From: Arion vulgaris
Lineage: Eukaryota; Mollusca; Gastropoda; Stylommatophora; Arionidae
Length of the DNA stretch: 64,000 nt
Direction of reading: 5' to 3'
Assembly: GCA_020796225.1 (NCBI GenBank)
Contig: CM036755.1
Location: 64,486,049 to 64,550,048, forward strand
Within the stretch, counting starts at the first letter, position 1; each line of letters opens with the position of its first letter. Below the pieces are notes generated by a model that did no database searches, was not told where the DNA came from, and saw only the letters and a list, made by a program, of their open reading frames with translations. Shown in pieces: positions 21,481-32,412 of the stretch. Made by a program: the position numbers and the translations under genes.

Positions 21481-21774
21481 AAAAAGCACTTTTCCCACTG
21501 ACTTGGTAACTGCCCATGTTAATGGAATATATAATTCCTAAATTTTTTTAATAATGGGAAGGAACCCGTTTTCATACCAGCAGGTATATTGCTGAATTAG
21601 GTGTTAGGTTCTTATTTTTCTGTAACCCGCAGCACACGATTGGTGATGTGGTCTACATAACGCCGCCCATCTTTACTTCCCAGTGTTTCTCTGGTACCAA
21701 ACTAGGTTGACCTAGAAGCTGTTATGGTTGGAAATAAATTGTACACGTAAAACTACTATATATATATATATATG

Positions 21775-22415
21775 TTTAGTTGCGTGGAAAGCGATTTTGC
21801 AGAGCTCAGAGTCTTTTGAGAAAAGACTTATGTATGAGCTGAAAGACAAGAGAGAAAGGTGAAAATTCAGAGGTTGTCACAGTAAAACACTTGCCAATTA
21901 ACCCTCTGTAAAGACGAAAAATGCAATATATATGGTAGAGAGTAGACTGAACATCTTTCAACTTCTGTGTCTCCGCAAGATTATGAACATCAGGTGGTAC
22001 GACAAGATAACTAATCCTGAAGTACTGCAACGTGCAAACTTGTCTTCCATCATTGGCATACTCAGCAGTAGAAGATTAAGATGGCTATGGCATCGGAGAA
22101 GAATGAACAATACCAAGTACCACAACAAGTGTTGTTCTGTGAACTTTTGTATGGGAAGAAGCTCTAAGGCAGACTACTGCTTAGATATAAGGATGTCTGC
22201 AAGACCTCAATAAAATGACGTTTATATCAGTTCCAACAAATAGAAAAAAAAGCTGATGACATAGTTATGTGAAAAGCAACATTACGTAAATGTGTGGAAT
22301 CTTATAAAAAAAGAGACTTCAAGATGAGCTAAAAGGCAAGAGAGACGGCCCAAACTCAGAAGTTTTCACAGTAAAACACTTGCCAATTGGCTGTCTGTAA
22401 AGACGAAAAAGTCAT
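21775..22415 (+). mobile_element. non-LTR family C, two truncated 3' ends in tandem
   Basis: The first unit (21775-21925) contains only the last ~150 bp of family C, ending GTAAAGACGAAAAATGC. The second (about 21930-22415) restarts upstream with RLNIFQLLCLRKIMNIRWYD and KITNPEVLQRANLSS and runs to the same terminus. Identity to the 16919 and 30354 copies is clearly lower than between those two. Confidence 0.75.
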
Positions 22416-22419
22416 ATAC

Positions 22420-22423
22420 ATAT

Positions 22424-22454
<31 letters not shown>

Positions 22455-22456
22455 CG
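22420..22456. repeat. AC and TA microsatellite
   Basis: ACACAC run followed by TATATATA, located between two retrotransposon tails. Confidence 0.9.
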
Positions 22457-22475
22457 TAACTTTTCGTTTTCAATT

Positions 22476-23200
22476 CATCATCATCAAGGTACGTATCCTT
22501 TATAGGACGTTGCTCTCTTTGCAGCACATCTAAAATTCACTCTGTCTCTTGCTAGTTCACCCACTTCGTCGATGGTCATATTCATGGTTTCTTTAATATC
22601 TTGTAGTCATCTTCTTCTTGGTCTGCCTCTGCCTCTGCGTCATGGGACCCTGACCTCTAGTATTGTTCTTTCCAGGCCATCGTGATGCTTGATGTGACCA
22701 AAGTATGTAATTTTTCTGTATAGTATGTTGTTTATCAGCCAATTATCTTTAATATTTAGTTATTTCCGGACATCAGTGTTCTTTATTTTTTCTGTCCATG
22801 GTATTCGTAAGATCTTTCTGTAGCATTTAGTTTCGAAGGACTGGATTTTCGTTCTTAATTTTGTGTAATAGTCCATGATTCACAACCGTAAGTAGTCACT
22901 GGGAAAATGCATGCTCTCAATATTTTTAATTTTAGTATTTTGCTGGTGCTTTGCCACATGTTCTTCATTGTGTTTAACCTCTTGATTGCTATTGCCAATC
23001 TTCTTGAGATCTCTTTGGATCAGTCTCCGTTATTGTTAATTATTGAGACCAGATATTCGTAGCTTTCTACACATTGGAGTTCTTTATTGTTTACTTGGAT
23101 GTTAGGTGAGCCTTTTGCTTTGTCAGTTGACATGATTTTTGTTTTTGTGTATTCAAATATAGATGTTGGTCTTCACTATGTTTCTTGGTCGTCATGATAG
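22476..23200 (-). mobile_element. non-LTR family D, RT thumb to 3' end
   Basis: Reverse-orientation counterpart of 40188-40835. The left end is the ATGATGATG tail; going right (toward the element's 5' side) the reverse strand passes the RPRRR, GHIKHHDGLE and YLVSIINN-like (YLGL/YLGS) positions. Frames are broken. Confidence 0.75.
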
Positions 23201-23274
23201 GTTTTCCAAACCTTCTTTGCTGGTGGATAATAATACTGTATCGTTTTCAATTACATGAACGAAAAATTGACAGT

Positions 23275-23405
23275 TATCGTCTTCTTCTTGTTTTTCTGTG
23301 TACTTGTTTTGATCAACCAAGTAAACCGCTCTTTGTAATATATGTGGTTTGCGCCGAGAACGTGAATACTTGCACAGTGAATCATATGCACCTGCGACAT
23401 CGGAA
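23275..23405 (-). mobile_element. SINE6-like tail fragment
   Basis: Reverse strand resembles 45790-45945: GCCGAGAACGTGAATAC, CACAGTGAATC and the block before TTCTTCTTG. Too short to assign a subfamily. Confidence 0.4.
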
Positions 23406-24440
23406 AAATGTCGCCCTATTGACAATTATGAAAAGTACAGTTTAATCAAGAAATTTATCATTAATGAAGAAATATATATATATTTTAAAAAACTCAACTA
23501 AATATAAATTAAAAGAAAATGTTTAAATATATACAAGAAAGAGTAGAATAATTAACAATGATTACATACCTGTTTTCAGCAATTGAATCTTTTAGCGAAA
23601 GTTTGTTTCCTTAGTTTATCGTCTGTAGAATTTTAAGAGATCTGTCGGATTTGCGCTTCTTGTGTCTGTTACGCTGAATTTAGAATTAAAGCGCAGACTT
23701 TTGCTTTCTGTTCAGATTCTTCTAAACGATGCAGTTTTCTGTGTGCGTTATTTATTTATTTACTTGTTTTTTTAATATAAAATATATATTCTTGCTGTTT
23801 GGGCGCAATTTAAGGAATTACTGCAGTGTACGTCAGGGAAAGTGAGAGAGATCAAGTGTGGAGGGCAGTTGTTGGACGAAGGCTTAGTTGAAAACAAAGA
23901 GTGGTGTGAATATTAGTAGAATTTGCGCCGTGAGTGAGCGCCGTCTGGTACGGAAAAAGAGGCCAGAATATTTTGTGCAATACGTTTTTTCTAGTTAGTT
24001 AAGACGTGGTTCGTGTTGTTCCCAATGAAGCATGGGACTCCAAGTGTAACTTTTCTCTGATTGTTATTCTAGTCTGGTGTCCTTTTATGAACGTAAAAAT
24101 AGATTTTTGACTTATTTCGAACCCACTTTAACCCTTAACCCTCTGGGCCGATATACCGGCTTGGAGTACATTTCAAAATGGCGTAAAGCCGATATTCTGG
24201 CTTATTATGCATACATTGCTGCAAAATACGCCGGGAGGTAAATAAAAATGACAGAGTGAAAGTATTAATTAGTCTAGGTAACGCCCTTCCTTACTCTTCT
24301 TTTTTCACCGTCGGCTCAAATACAGTACGTGTTTGGTTTTATAACTGTTGGGTTGTTTTTGGAGAATCTTTACAAACAATTAAATTCTTTTCTATTAAAT
24401 TTCATTTGTTCACCTCCCTTTCTCTTGCATTGGTTTTTGC
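23406..24440. other. no recognised feature
   Basis: About 1 kb of low-complexity AT-rich DNA (23460-23800), then unique sequence. No open frame has recognisable domains. The segment 24130-24245 holds two related CCGATAT-containing stretches (CGATATACCGGCTTGG and GCCGATATTCTGGCTT) of unknown origin. Confidence 0.45.
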
Positions 24441-24446
24441 TTTGGT

Positions 24447-24620
24447 TTGTTGTATACTTCCCGAAAGGTTGTTGAAAATGAAGACTACAATGCATTCTAT
24501 CAGTTATGTCAGTTATATGATGACTATGGTCACAGTACTCAATACACGTCATTGGTGCTCCGATCACCGCTTCAACAAATCCAGCGGCGTCCAGCTGCCC
24601 AACACGCCATTTTGATGTTG
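24447..24620 (+). other. unrecognised protein-like open segment
   Basis: A plus-strand frame reads, in part, VVENEDYNAFYQLCQLYDDY followed by TSLVLRSPLQQIQRRPAAQ. The composition is unlike the surrounding AT-rich noise and looks like ordinary protein. No family is recognised. There is no clear start, and possible splice borders (AAAG before 24466; weak GT after about 24615) are not convincing. It could be an old processed copy or transposon piece. Confidence 0.25.
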
Positions 24621-24649
24621 ATTAATCATTCTCTTTGCATATTTGGTAT

Positions 24650-25555
24650 ATCGTTCTATTCGGGCTGCACCAATCCCTGAATTAATGCACTAATCCTTGG
24701 ATTTTTTGGGATGCACTCTAATTCTGTTGTATCCATTTCCTCTAGTAAAAGTGTCTTGTCTCTATGGATGTGCATGTTAAATACAAGAAGAGGTGGATGA
24801 TCTTCTATGTGTATGTCTATTCTAGAGTGTTCTGCTTCCACATTTTTGGTCACTTTCATCTTTATTACATGGCTGGAATTGTGCAACATTGTGAGTTGAA
24901 GATGAAGATGTTCATTATCCCCAAACAGATGTCGAATGGTATGCATACCAATCGTTCCTGTGGCTCGCTTGCTAAACACACTCCTCTCTCTGTCACTAAA
25001 GCATTCAGCTCTACTTGTTCAATGTGGAATTCCAAACTTCTTAAGTCGCTTAATAGATTCAACATCACTTTTAGTGTTCTCATCCAAGAGACCTAAGAAC
25101 ATCCCTAGTATCCATCCCAACTACACGACAATCGATGCATTCAAGGCAAGTCTGTCCGCTTTTTTATTACCACGAACCCAGGCATGCACAGGACAGTACA
25201 TCCACGTCAGACTTTACAGGTTAGAAGCCTCTATAGACGACATCCATTCATATCCTGACCTACCATTCAAGATTTTTCGAAGCATCGACTGAGAGTCAGA
25301 GACAAAAACGGTCCCATTAAACTGAATCCCAGCAAAGCCACAAGAATAAGCCTCAATCCCCATCCTTATACTAGAAGTAGTTGTCCTGTATGCTCCACTT
25401 CGCTCTGCAACAACCTTACCATGCGCGCTAGCCAAGAAACCCCAGCCTGACTTCTCACCAAGATGCCCAGACCCATCGATATAAACAACATCGACAAGAC
25501 CACTTACATTACATGCTATCAGCAGTTCTCCTACTTTTTCTTCTTCTTCCAACGT
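24650..25555 (-). mobile_element. non-LTR family U, RNase H and C-terminus
   Basis: On the minus strand, 25540-25214 reads VYIDGSGHLGEKSGWGF (first RNase H Asp motif), then TTTSSIRMGIEAYSCGFAGI (the Glu helix) and FVSDSQSMLRKI (second Asp motif). Next come a GN-KADRLAL remnant (RNase H end) and, past stops and frameshifts, RATGTIGMHTIRHLFGDNE. The domain order matches family V. Stops near 25110 and 25040 make it a pseudogene. Its 5' side runs into the 103-bp array. Confidence 0.8.
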
Positions 25556-25559
25556 TTTC

Positions 25560-26395
25560 ATACATCGATTTGTATACTTTTGTATACTTTTATGTGTATA
25601 CTTTTGTATTCTTTTGTATACTTTTATGTGTATACTTTTATAGTAGTTAGTTGTCAACCGGAGTCTATGTACACCTTCGTATAGCTTGACTTGGACTGAC
25701 ATCGATTTGTATTCTTTTGTATACTTTTATGTGTATACTTTTATAGTAGTTAGTTGTCAACCGGAGTCTATGTACACCTTCGTATAGCTTGACTTGGACT
25801 GACATCGATTTGTATTCTTTTGTATACTTTTATGTGTATACTTTTATAGTAGTTAGTTGTCAACCGGAGTCTATGTACACCTTCGTATAGCTTGACTTGG
25901 ACTGACATCGATTTGTATTCTTTTGTATACTTTTATGTGTATACTTTTATAGTAGTTAGTTGTCAACCGGAGTCTATGTACACCTTCGTATAGCTTGACT
26001 TGGACTGACATCGATTTGTATTCTTTTGTATACTTTTATGTGTATACTTTTATAGTAGTTAGTTGTCAACCGGAGTCTATGTACACCTTCGTATAGCTTG
26101 ACTTGGACTGACATCGATTTGTATTCTTTTGTATACTTTTATGTGTATACTTTTATAGTAGTTAGTTGTCAACCGGAGTCTATGCACACCTTCGTATAGC
26201 TTGACTTGGACTGACATCGATTTGTATTCTTTTGTATACTTTTATGTGTATACTTTTATAGTAGTTAGTTGTCAACCGGAGTCTATGTACACCTTCGTAT
26301 AGCTTGACTTGGACTGACATCGATTTGTATTCTTTTAAAGTAGTTAGTGGTCAACCGGAGTTCATGTACACCTCCGTATAGCTTGACTTGGACTG
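25560..26395. repeat. 103-bp tandem array inside family U, about 8 copies
   Basis: Unit starts (GACATCGATTTG) fall at 25698, 25801, 25904, 26007, 26110, 26213 and 26316, exactly 103 bp apart, almost without differences. Each unit includes about 60 bp of family U coding sequence (minus strand SVQVKLYEGVHRLRLTTNY) plus an AT-rich stretch with GTATACTTTTATG duplicated inside. Since 103 is not a multiple of three, the host ORF is destroyed. Confidence 0.93.
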
Positions 26396-26500
26396 ATATG
26401 GGGATTGACCATGCGTTTTCTCTCTGTTCCGTGTATGTTGGACATTCTTGATGTATGTATGTCTCTGCCACTTGCTGATGCCACATGTAGCAGTTCAACC
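26396..26500 (-). mobile_element. non-LTR family U, segment upstream of the array
   Basis: Minus strand reads CYMWHQQVAETYIHQECPTY and then ENAWSIPISVQVKLYGG, passing directly into the first array unit. It shows that the array is embedded in the element rather than beside it. Confidence 0.6.
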
Positions 26501-26582
26501 TTCATGTTTCCCCAATCTCTACATTCTCTTCCATGAGTAATGATAACTTTGCAGAAGTTGACCGTGTTACCATTTATTTTGC

Positions 26583-26752
26583 CAGGACCGTGCCGTGATA
26601 CAGAGAGGCGGCCGCATCATGCGGTTCCATAAAGGGGCGGCATATGTAGCTAAATAAAAAATGAAGGTTATTTATTTAAAGAAAAAGCATTTAAGGGGGG
26701 GGGGCATTTCGAAGACTTGCATCATACTGAGAAAATATACCACAAGGCCCTG
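26583..26752. mobile_element. hAT-2 miniature element with perfect 8-bp duplication
   Basis: Flanked by TATTTTGC at 26575-26582 and 26753-26760. Left end CAGGACCGTGCCGTGATAC, right end (reverse complement) CAGGGCCTTGTGGTATAT. 170 bp, non-coding, with GAGGCGGCCGCAT near the left end. A second copy is at 18341-18500. Confidence 0.9.
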
Positions 26753-26875
26753 TATTTTGCACTACATTTTACTTCTAGTTTTAGTGTTCACCTACTTTCA
26801 ATATGCACATGTTTTAAGTTGCTTCCCTTGCACTTAGACTTCCCATAATTTTTTGGCAAACCAACTTATGTTACC

Positions 26876-27665
26876 CAAAGATCAAGATGGAAGTGAAAAG
26901 ACAGATGATAAAAAGTATTTTCCTACCAACACTTTGTTACCAGTGCCAAACTTGGTCTCTTACAGCAACACACCACAGAAAGCTCACCATGTGTGAAATG
27001 AAATGCTTGAGGAAGGCAGTGGAAGTCACCAGAAAAGACAGACTACGAAATGAGGACATCAGAAGCAGAGTGGGCATAACTTCATGCACCGAATACATCG
27101 AAAGACAACAAATGCAGTGGTTTGGACATTTAAAGAGAATGAAATACAACAAACCACCAATAACAGCATTCAATAAAAAAAGACCTGGTACTAGAGCTAA
27201 GGGAAGACCAAGGAAAAGATGGATAGACAATATCAAGACCACACTACATAAACTGCAAAAATTTGGGGTCTCTGTTGCTAAGTCCTTTGCCTTGTGGGTC
27301 GAAAGTCGTGGGTCCGGACCGTGCCGTTCTGCTCACGAGTGCATTTTTTCCAGAGACCCCTAGGATTGTTGCTGGAGCTACGGAGTTCGTGCTTTGTGCA
27401 ATACTCTCGGCTGGTGGCGTGCCATTTCTGCAGAGAGGGACAGAGCCATACAGGGTAAAACCTGGTGCAATGAAGTAAAATCTGGTGCAATGAAGTCAAT
27501 ACTTAGGCTGTAAAACCCATTAAATACTACATAAACACGGATACAACACAACAAGGGCGACTCATCTGGCCCTAGAACGCAAATTAAAGCTCCCATCCCT
27601 ACGCTTAACAGCAAGAGTGGACAGCCAACTACATCTTCCACCTGGGAATAGACAATAAAAAGACT
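26876..27665 (+). mobile_element. non-LTR family E, RT C-terminus, split by SINE3
   Basis: Open from 26887: KSIFLPTLCYQCQTW, MKCLRKAVEVTRKDRLRNED, QQMQWFGHLKRM and GTRAKGRPRKRWIDNI. The ORF stops being read correctly where a SINE3 is inserted after TTLHK; it resumes at 27537 with TRATHLALERKLKLP and ends near 27650. Removing the SINE restores the element's length relative to the copy at 50585. Confidence 0.85.
27254..27525 (+). mobile_element. SINE3 insertion in family E
   Basis: Flanked by the perfect 11-bp duplication ACTACATAAAC at 27243-27253 and 27526-27536. It contains GGGTCTCTGTTGCTAAG, the AGAGACCCCTAGGATTGTTG block, and at the 3' end two copies of GGTGCAATGAAGT. The B-box region is damaged compared with 57228. 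Confidence 0.88.
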
Positions 27666-28596
27666 TAGGTTCCTTTTTTATTGAAGTGTATTTTTTATGA
27701 GCTCCAAATTTCCGACTCAGCTTATTTTTTTCTGTTTTGGAAGGAGCAAAGACTGAAATGTTCACCCTTTTCTGACTTATGCAGGAATTACTTCATTGAA
27801 TTTAGTTTCACGAAAGCAAGCTTTAACACTATGGGAGGAGATTTGAGCAATTATGGACATGCCAGATGAAACATGAACAATGAATAATTTATTTTAAATT
27901 TATATTTGTTTCGTTCGACAGAAACGCTTCAATGCTGAACTTTTCAAATATGATAGCGTTCATAAAAGTTTACTGAAACTGTGGAACAAAATGTTTTATT
28001 TTCTATTTTAAAAACGTATATTCATAGACTAAGGCTAAGACTGCTCTATATTATAAATAGTAATATAACAAATAATATAATAAATATAGCTTAGCAGGTG
28101 GTATGTATCCTGTTTATATAGTCTGTAATGTCTGGTGTTGTTCGGTTTGTTGTATTATTTGTCCAGTGGACGACACTTCGACAGCGAGTCAGGAGACATG
28201 AGTTGTGTGATCTTAGGTCAGAGGTCAATGATTGTTGTGTTTTGCTTCCCTTCTCGAATCTATAACAAGGACTAAGACAAATTTTTTGTTTCTTCATCAC
28301 AAATTGCAATTTTTTGTTTCTGAAACTAACGATATCAAACTACATTTGTCATGACAATTGACTACACACAGAGTCAGACTACATCCAGAACACTCAGAAC
28401 AGTTGAGTTGTTTGTCACTTTGAGTTTGAGATATTAAATTTAAATAATATCAGATATTTGGAAGTAGTTCTTCTAAACAGGGTTGCGAGTTTTCACTCTT
28501 GGGAAGAATATTTGGAAGTTAAAGTTGAGAGAGCTCCGAAGCCTAGGAATAATTCAAGGACAACGCTACACAGTTCAGTACAGTGTACAGGTCAGT
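27666..28596. other. no recognised feature
   Basis: AT-rich sequence with only short frames. Nothing matches the repeat families seen elsewhere. Confidence 0.45.
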
Positions 28597-28607
28597 TGAC
28601 AGTTTGT

Positions 28608-30123
28608 TTAGTTTAGTTTAGTCGTCGGATCACCATCACTGCACGTCGAACAAATTAGTCCATAAGTGCTCCGATCTCTCCTCAGTATGTCCATCAGCGT
28701 GTGGCGACTAACGACACCGGTTCTTTGTTGGTTTACAATTCTTCTTTGTCTGCCAGCATAGCGTTCTTGTCGAGCTACACCACACTTAACTTTGAGTTCT
28801 TGCAGTCTGGTTAGTGTTGTGGATGCACCGCTATTACGTGAATCATGTACACGCCCTCTCTCCCTTAAGGAATTTATAATATCAGCCTGGTCCATTGCTC
28901 GTCCGCTTTGGACAGCAGCCATACCTGCAAGCCTATCCGCACGTTCATTCCCCTTACACCTGCATGCCCTGGTACAAAAATAAAACTGATCTTTGTCAGC
29001 TTAGACCTCCCCAGCGATTCTATCCAATGTCTCCTAGCCCATCCTGTTTCAATCTTCCTGAGCATACTCATTGAGTCACTGAGAAAACATGCATGGATAA
29101 AAGTCTGTGATTCTAGCCAAATCATCGCTTTGGTAACCGCCATGATTTCCATAGTGAGACTGCTTGTAGTCACGGCAAAACCACCACTGTCTTCCTTCAC
29201 AACATCACCTCCGACCTGAGCAGTGAAAGCCCACGAGCTCCGCACATGTCGAATCACCGAACCATCCGTATAAATGATTACATCATGCTCAGATGCGTTC
29301 TCAGAAATTAATGCCTGAACCTCTGCCTCCACAACAAGTGGGTTGTGTTGCCTGCATTCTTTATCAAGTTCGATGCATACAGAAAAGGATGTAGCGAATG
29401 CTCTTGGCACTGGTATCCATTCTTCACCGGGATCAATGTCTTCAAGTGTACACACCTGTTCAATACAGTCCTCGGCCTGACCCATCCAAGATTTTCCTCT
29501 TTTAACCTATTTCCTTTTTGTCTCTTTATTTCCAAGTGCAGAGGATGTTGTGTGTCAGCATTGACTCGAAGGTATGCTCGTGCACGGCTCATCAGTATTC
29601 TATACTCCATAGTAGGATAGTCAAGGAGATAGCGCATCGCCCTGCACGACGTGTCTTTAGTGCAACCAAGTATAATGCGCATCGCCTCGTTCTGTATTCT
29701 TTCCAGTCGTTCTATCTGACTATGACTGAGAGTCAGGATCGCAAGCGCATACTCAAGCACAGAAAGGACCAGACCCTGGTATAAAATACAAAGATGGCGC
29801 TGTTCACAATCCGCCGCAGCCATTACCCTCATCGCCAGCAAACCTTTCCTCGCCTTCATTATCACATGAGCTATGTGTTCCGTAAAAGCTAGACTACGAT
29901 CAAAACGCAACCCCAGGTATTTCATAGACTGAGATCGCTCCACTACCTCTGAACACAAAACCACAGATGGTGTTGGAGTGTTGACGATGTGGTTGTTTAA
30001 AGAGAACCATGTCACCGCTGCTTTTGTGGGGTTGACCAATGCTCCTGCTTCAACGCACCATCTACCTATGCGGTCGAGTTCTGACTGAAGTTCCTCCACA
30101 GTTTGTGGATTTACTAACTCCAA
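28608..30123 (-). mobile_element. non-LTR family V, RT thumb, RNase H and 3' end
   Basis: Flanked by TGACAGTTTGT at 28597-28607 and 30124-30134. From the right, the first open segment (30123-29308) starts in the RT: TKAAVTWFSLN, SMKYLGLRFDRSLAF, LSVLEYALAILTL and RIQNEAMRIILGCTKDT. It flows in another frame into RNase H with IYTDGSVIRHVRSSW, TSSLTMEIMAVTKAM, FLSDSMSMLRKI and VPGHAGVRGMN, and then the C-terminus ending PTTKLN. All four RNase H signature blocks are present. It resembles I/ingi-type elements. Two frameshifts break it; the palm with the YADD motif and the endonuclease are lost by 5' truncation. The 3' end is a TTTAG-repeat tail (reverse strand CTAAA). Confidence 0.9.
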
Positions 30124-30353
30124 TGACAGTTTGTGGATTTACTAACTCCAAATTTAATTATAAGCAAAAATACATGCATCACTAACTCATCACAGCATCG
30201 CCATGGTCGTGATGTTTATATACTTCCCCCTTGTGTCCATAGAAACTAAAGATTTGTTTTATGGTATTAGATTAATATCTAATAGTCCCTTATTAGATAT
30301 GTATGTTTATTTGTTTCTCAAATTCTTGTTTTATATATTCTTATTTGATAAAA

Positions 30354-31461
30354 GGTATCAGATAAAAGGTATCTGATAGTTTTGAGGTTAAGAGTGGAGT
30401 CAAGCAGGGCTGTGTCCTTGCCCCCACTCTCTTTGGTATCTTCTTCGCAGTCCTTTTGAACCACGCCTTAGGGGACGCTGATGGTGATGTTTTCATCCGC
30501 ACTAGATCTGATGGTTCACTGTTTAACTTGGCTCGCTAAAGAGCCAAGACAAAAACGATAGAAATACTTCTCAAGGACCTCCTTTTCGCTGACGATGCTG
30601 CCTTAGTCGCCCACAGTGAGACTACACTGCAATGTCTAATTAATAATTTGTCAAAGGCATGCGACCTATTTTCTCTGACAATAAGTGTCTCCAAAACAGT
30701 TGTATTATGTCAGGGAGGTAAGACATCAAATATCACTTTAAATGGTAACCATCTAACACCAGTGCAAAAATTCTGCTATCTTGGGTCCACGGTCACTGCC
30801 AGCCTTTCTCTTGATGAAGAAATCAACGCTCGTATAGGAGTGCGGCTACTACATTCGGCATACTATCAAAGCGAGCGTGGGACAAAAAAATTTGACATTG
30901 CAGACGAAAACTCAAATATATCGAGCCTGTGTAATTAGTTCTTTACTATATGGCTCAGAAACATGGACAGCCTACTCAAGACACGAGAGGAGACTTAACA
31001 TCTTTCACCTTCGATGTCTCCGCAAGATTATGAACATCAAGTGGTACGACAAGATAACCAACTCTGAAGTACTACAACGTGCAAATCTGCCTTCCATCAT
31101 GGGCATGCTCAGCAGTAGACGACTAAGATGGTTGGGACATGTGAGAAGAATGGAAACTTATCGCATACCAAAACAAATGTTCTGTGAACTTTCGGAGGAG
31201 AAGAGGCACCAGGGCAGACCACTGCTCAGATATAAAGATGTCTGCAAAGCCTCAATGAAAAACTTTTCTATAGATCCCAGCACATGGGAGGGACTAGCTG
31301 ATGACAGAGTTGTGTGGAAAGCCAAATTACGGAAGGGCGCAGAGTCTTTTGAGAAGAGATTTATGTACGAGCTGAACGACAAGAGAGAAAAGCGAAAACT
31401 CAGAAGTTGTCACAGTAAAACACTTGCCTACTGACCGTCTGTAAAGATGAAAAGGGCCATA
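30354..31461 (+). mobile_element. non-LTR family C, second 5'-truncated copy
   Basis: Flanked by the perfect 12-bp duplication TATTTGATAAAA (30342-30353 and 31462-31473). It starts inside the RT at the GVKQGCVLAP block and is nearly identical to 17090-18170. It has a stop at 30537 (TAA) absent from the other copy, but is in frame at 30715 where the other has lost one G. Both share the frameshift at seven A after GTGGGAC. The C-terminal ORF (30877-31434) is open for 185 codons. About 17 bases of filler (GGTATCAGATAAAAGG) lie at the 5' junction. Confidence 0.9.
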
Positions 31462-31511
31462 TATTTGATAAAAATTAATTTATTCTTCAATGTCAAAATT
31501 GAAATTTCGTC

Positions 31512-31689
31512 ATTTCTTCTTCGTACGCTCCATATCGACCACTCTTTGTGATTTGTATGTGATCTGAGCCTAAGAGTGATTGTGCATTGTGCCAGTTATG
31601 CGCCTACAAGTAGGCCAGCATATCTGATTTCTGCGATGCTTTTTATTTACTAGGGTAGCTTCCCTAGGTCGCTACCTCAGTCGCCTCTT
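31512..31689 (-). mobile_element. SINE6-P, head-truncated
   Basis: Runs from the TTCTTCTTCG end to the reverse of the GAGGTAGCGACCTAGGGAAG block and stops abruptly at CGCCTCTTA, where family U sequence begins. Confidence 0.7.
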
Positions 31690-32100
31690 AATAAAAGAGC
31701 GGACAGGCTTGTATTGAAGGCATCAATTGTCTGGGAGTTAGGATGGATACGAGGGATTATCTTCTGTCTCTTGGAGGAGGACACTAAAATTGATGTTGAA
31801 TCTATCAAGCGATTTAAGGAGTTTGGAGTTACTGGTTGTACAAGTAGAATTGGATGCCTGCTTGGTAGAGTGAGGAGTGTGTTTAATAAGAGAGCCACAG
31901 GAACCATCAGTATGCAAACCCTTTTACATCTGTTTGGAGACACTAAGAACCTATGGGTCTGCCTTGAGTGCAATGTCATTGGTTCAGCAACCATTCAGGA
32001 ATATGGAATTAAAGGTTTATATAATAATTGTTTAATAAAAGTTTAACCAGTAACAACAGTTCAGTTGAGTTACTAACTCCCAATTTAGTTATCATAACCA
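31690..32100 (+). mobile_element. non-LTR family U, C-terminus
   Basis: Starts with NKRADRL-like sequence (end of RNase H) and is open to 32046: ASIVWELGWIRGIIFCLLEE, TKIDVESIKRFKEFGVTG and RATGTISMQTLLHLFGDTK. This is the best-preserved C-terminus of the family in the window. It is followed by a non-coding 3' region ending about AACCAAAAATATG. Confidence 0.75.
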
Positions 32101-32104
32101 AAAA

Positions 32105-32412
32105 TATGTGGAGTGTCTGGTCAAATTTGTTAGAGTGCTGCTCCCCTGCGGGAGACCGGGCTCAATCCATGGTAAGGCCAAAGAGTTTTCTCTGTCAAGG
32201 GCATAAATTAAAAAATAATAACCTAAACAGTTTTGCAGTGACTGCACTAGCCCTGTGGCCTTTAACTCTTAGTGGGCCAGGGCGAATTTGTTTTAGAGTA
32301 AAAACGCCTTTTAGTGTGGCGTTTGGTCCACAAGGAGTTAAATTCTACTGGCTCATGTCCCCCTGTCCTACACCGCCCTAAATAAGCGGTATTATAGGCT
32401 GTAACAACAGTT
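32105..32412 (+). mobile_element. SINE2, tRNA-derived
   Basis: Head with GGTCAAATTTGTTAGAGTGC and a B-box-like GGGCTCAATCCATGG; body with CAGTTTTGCAGTGACTG; 3' part GTGTGGCGTTTGGTCCAC and CCTACACCGCCCTAAATAAG. Confidence 0.75.

Noticed and set aside
24130..24245. Possible transposon end with related CCGATAT stretches
   Set aside because: The stretches are short, not inverted, and no partner end or target duplication was found.
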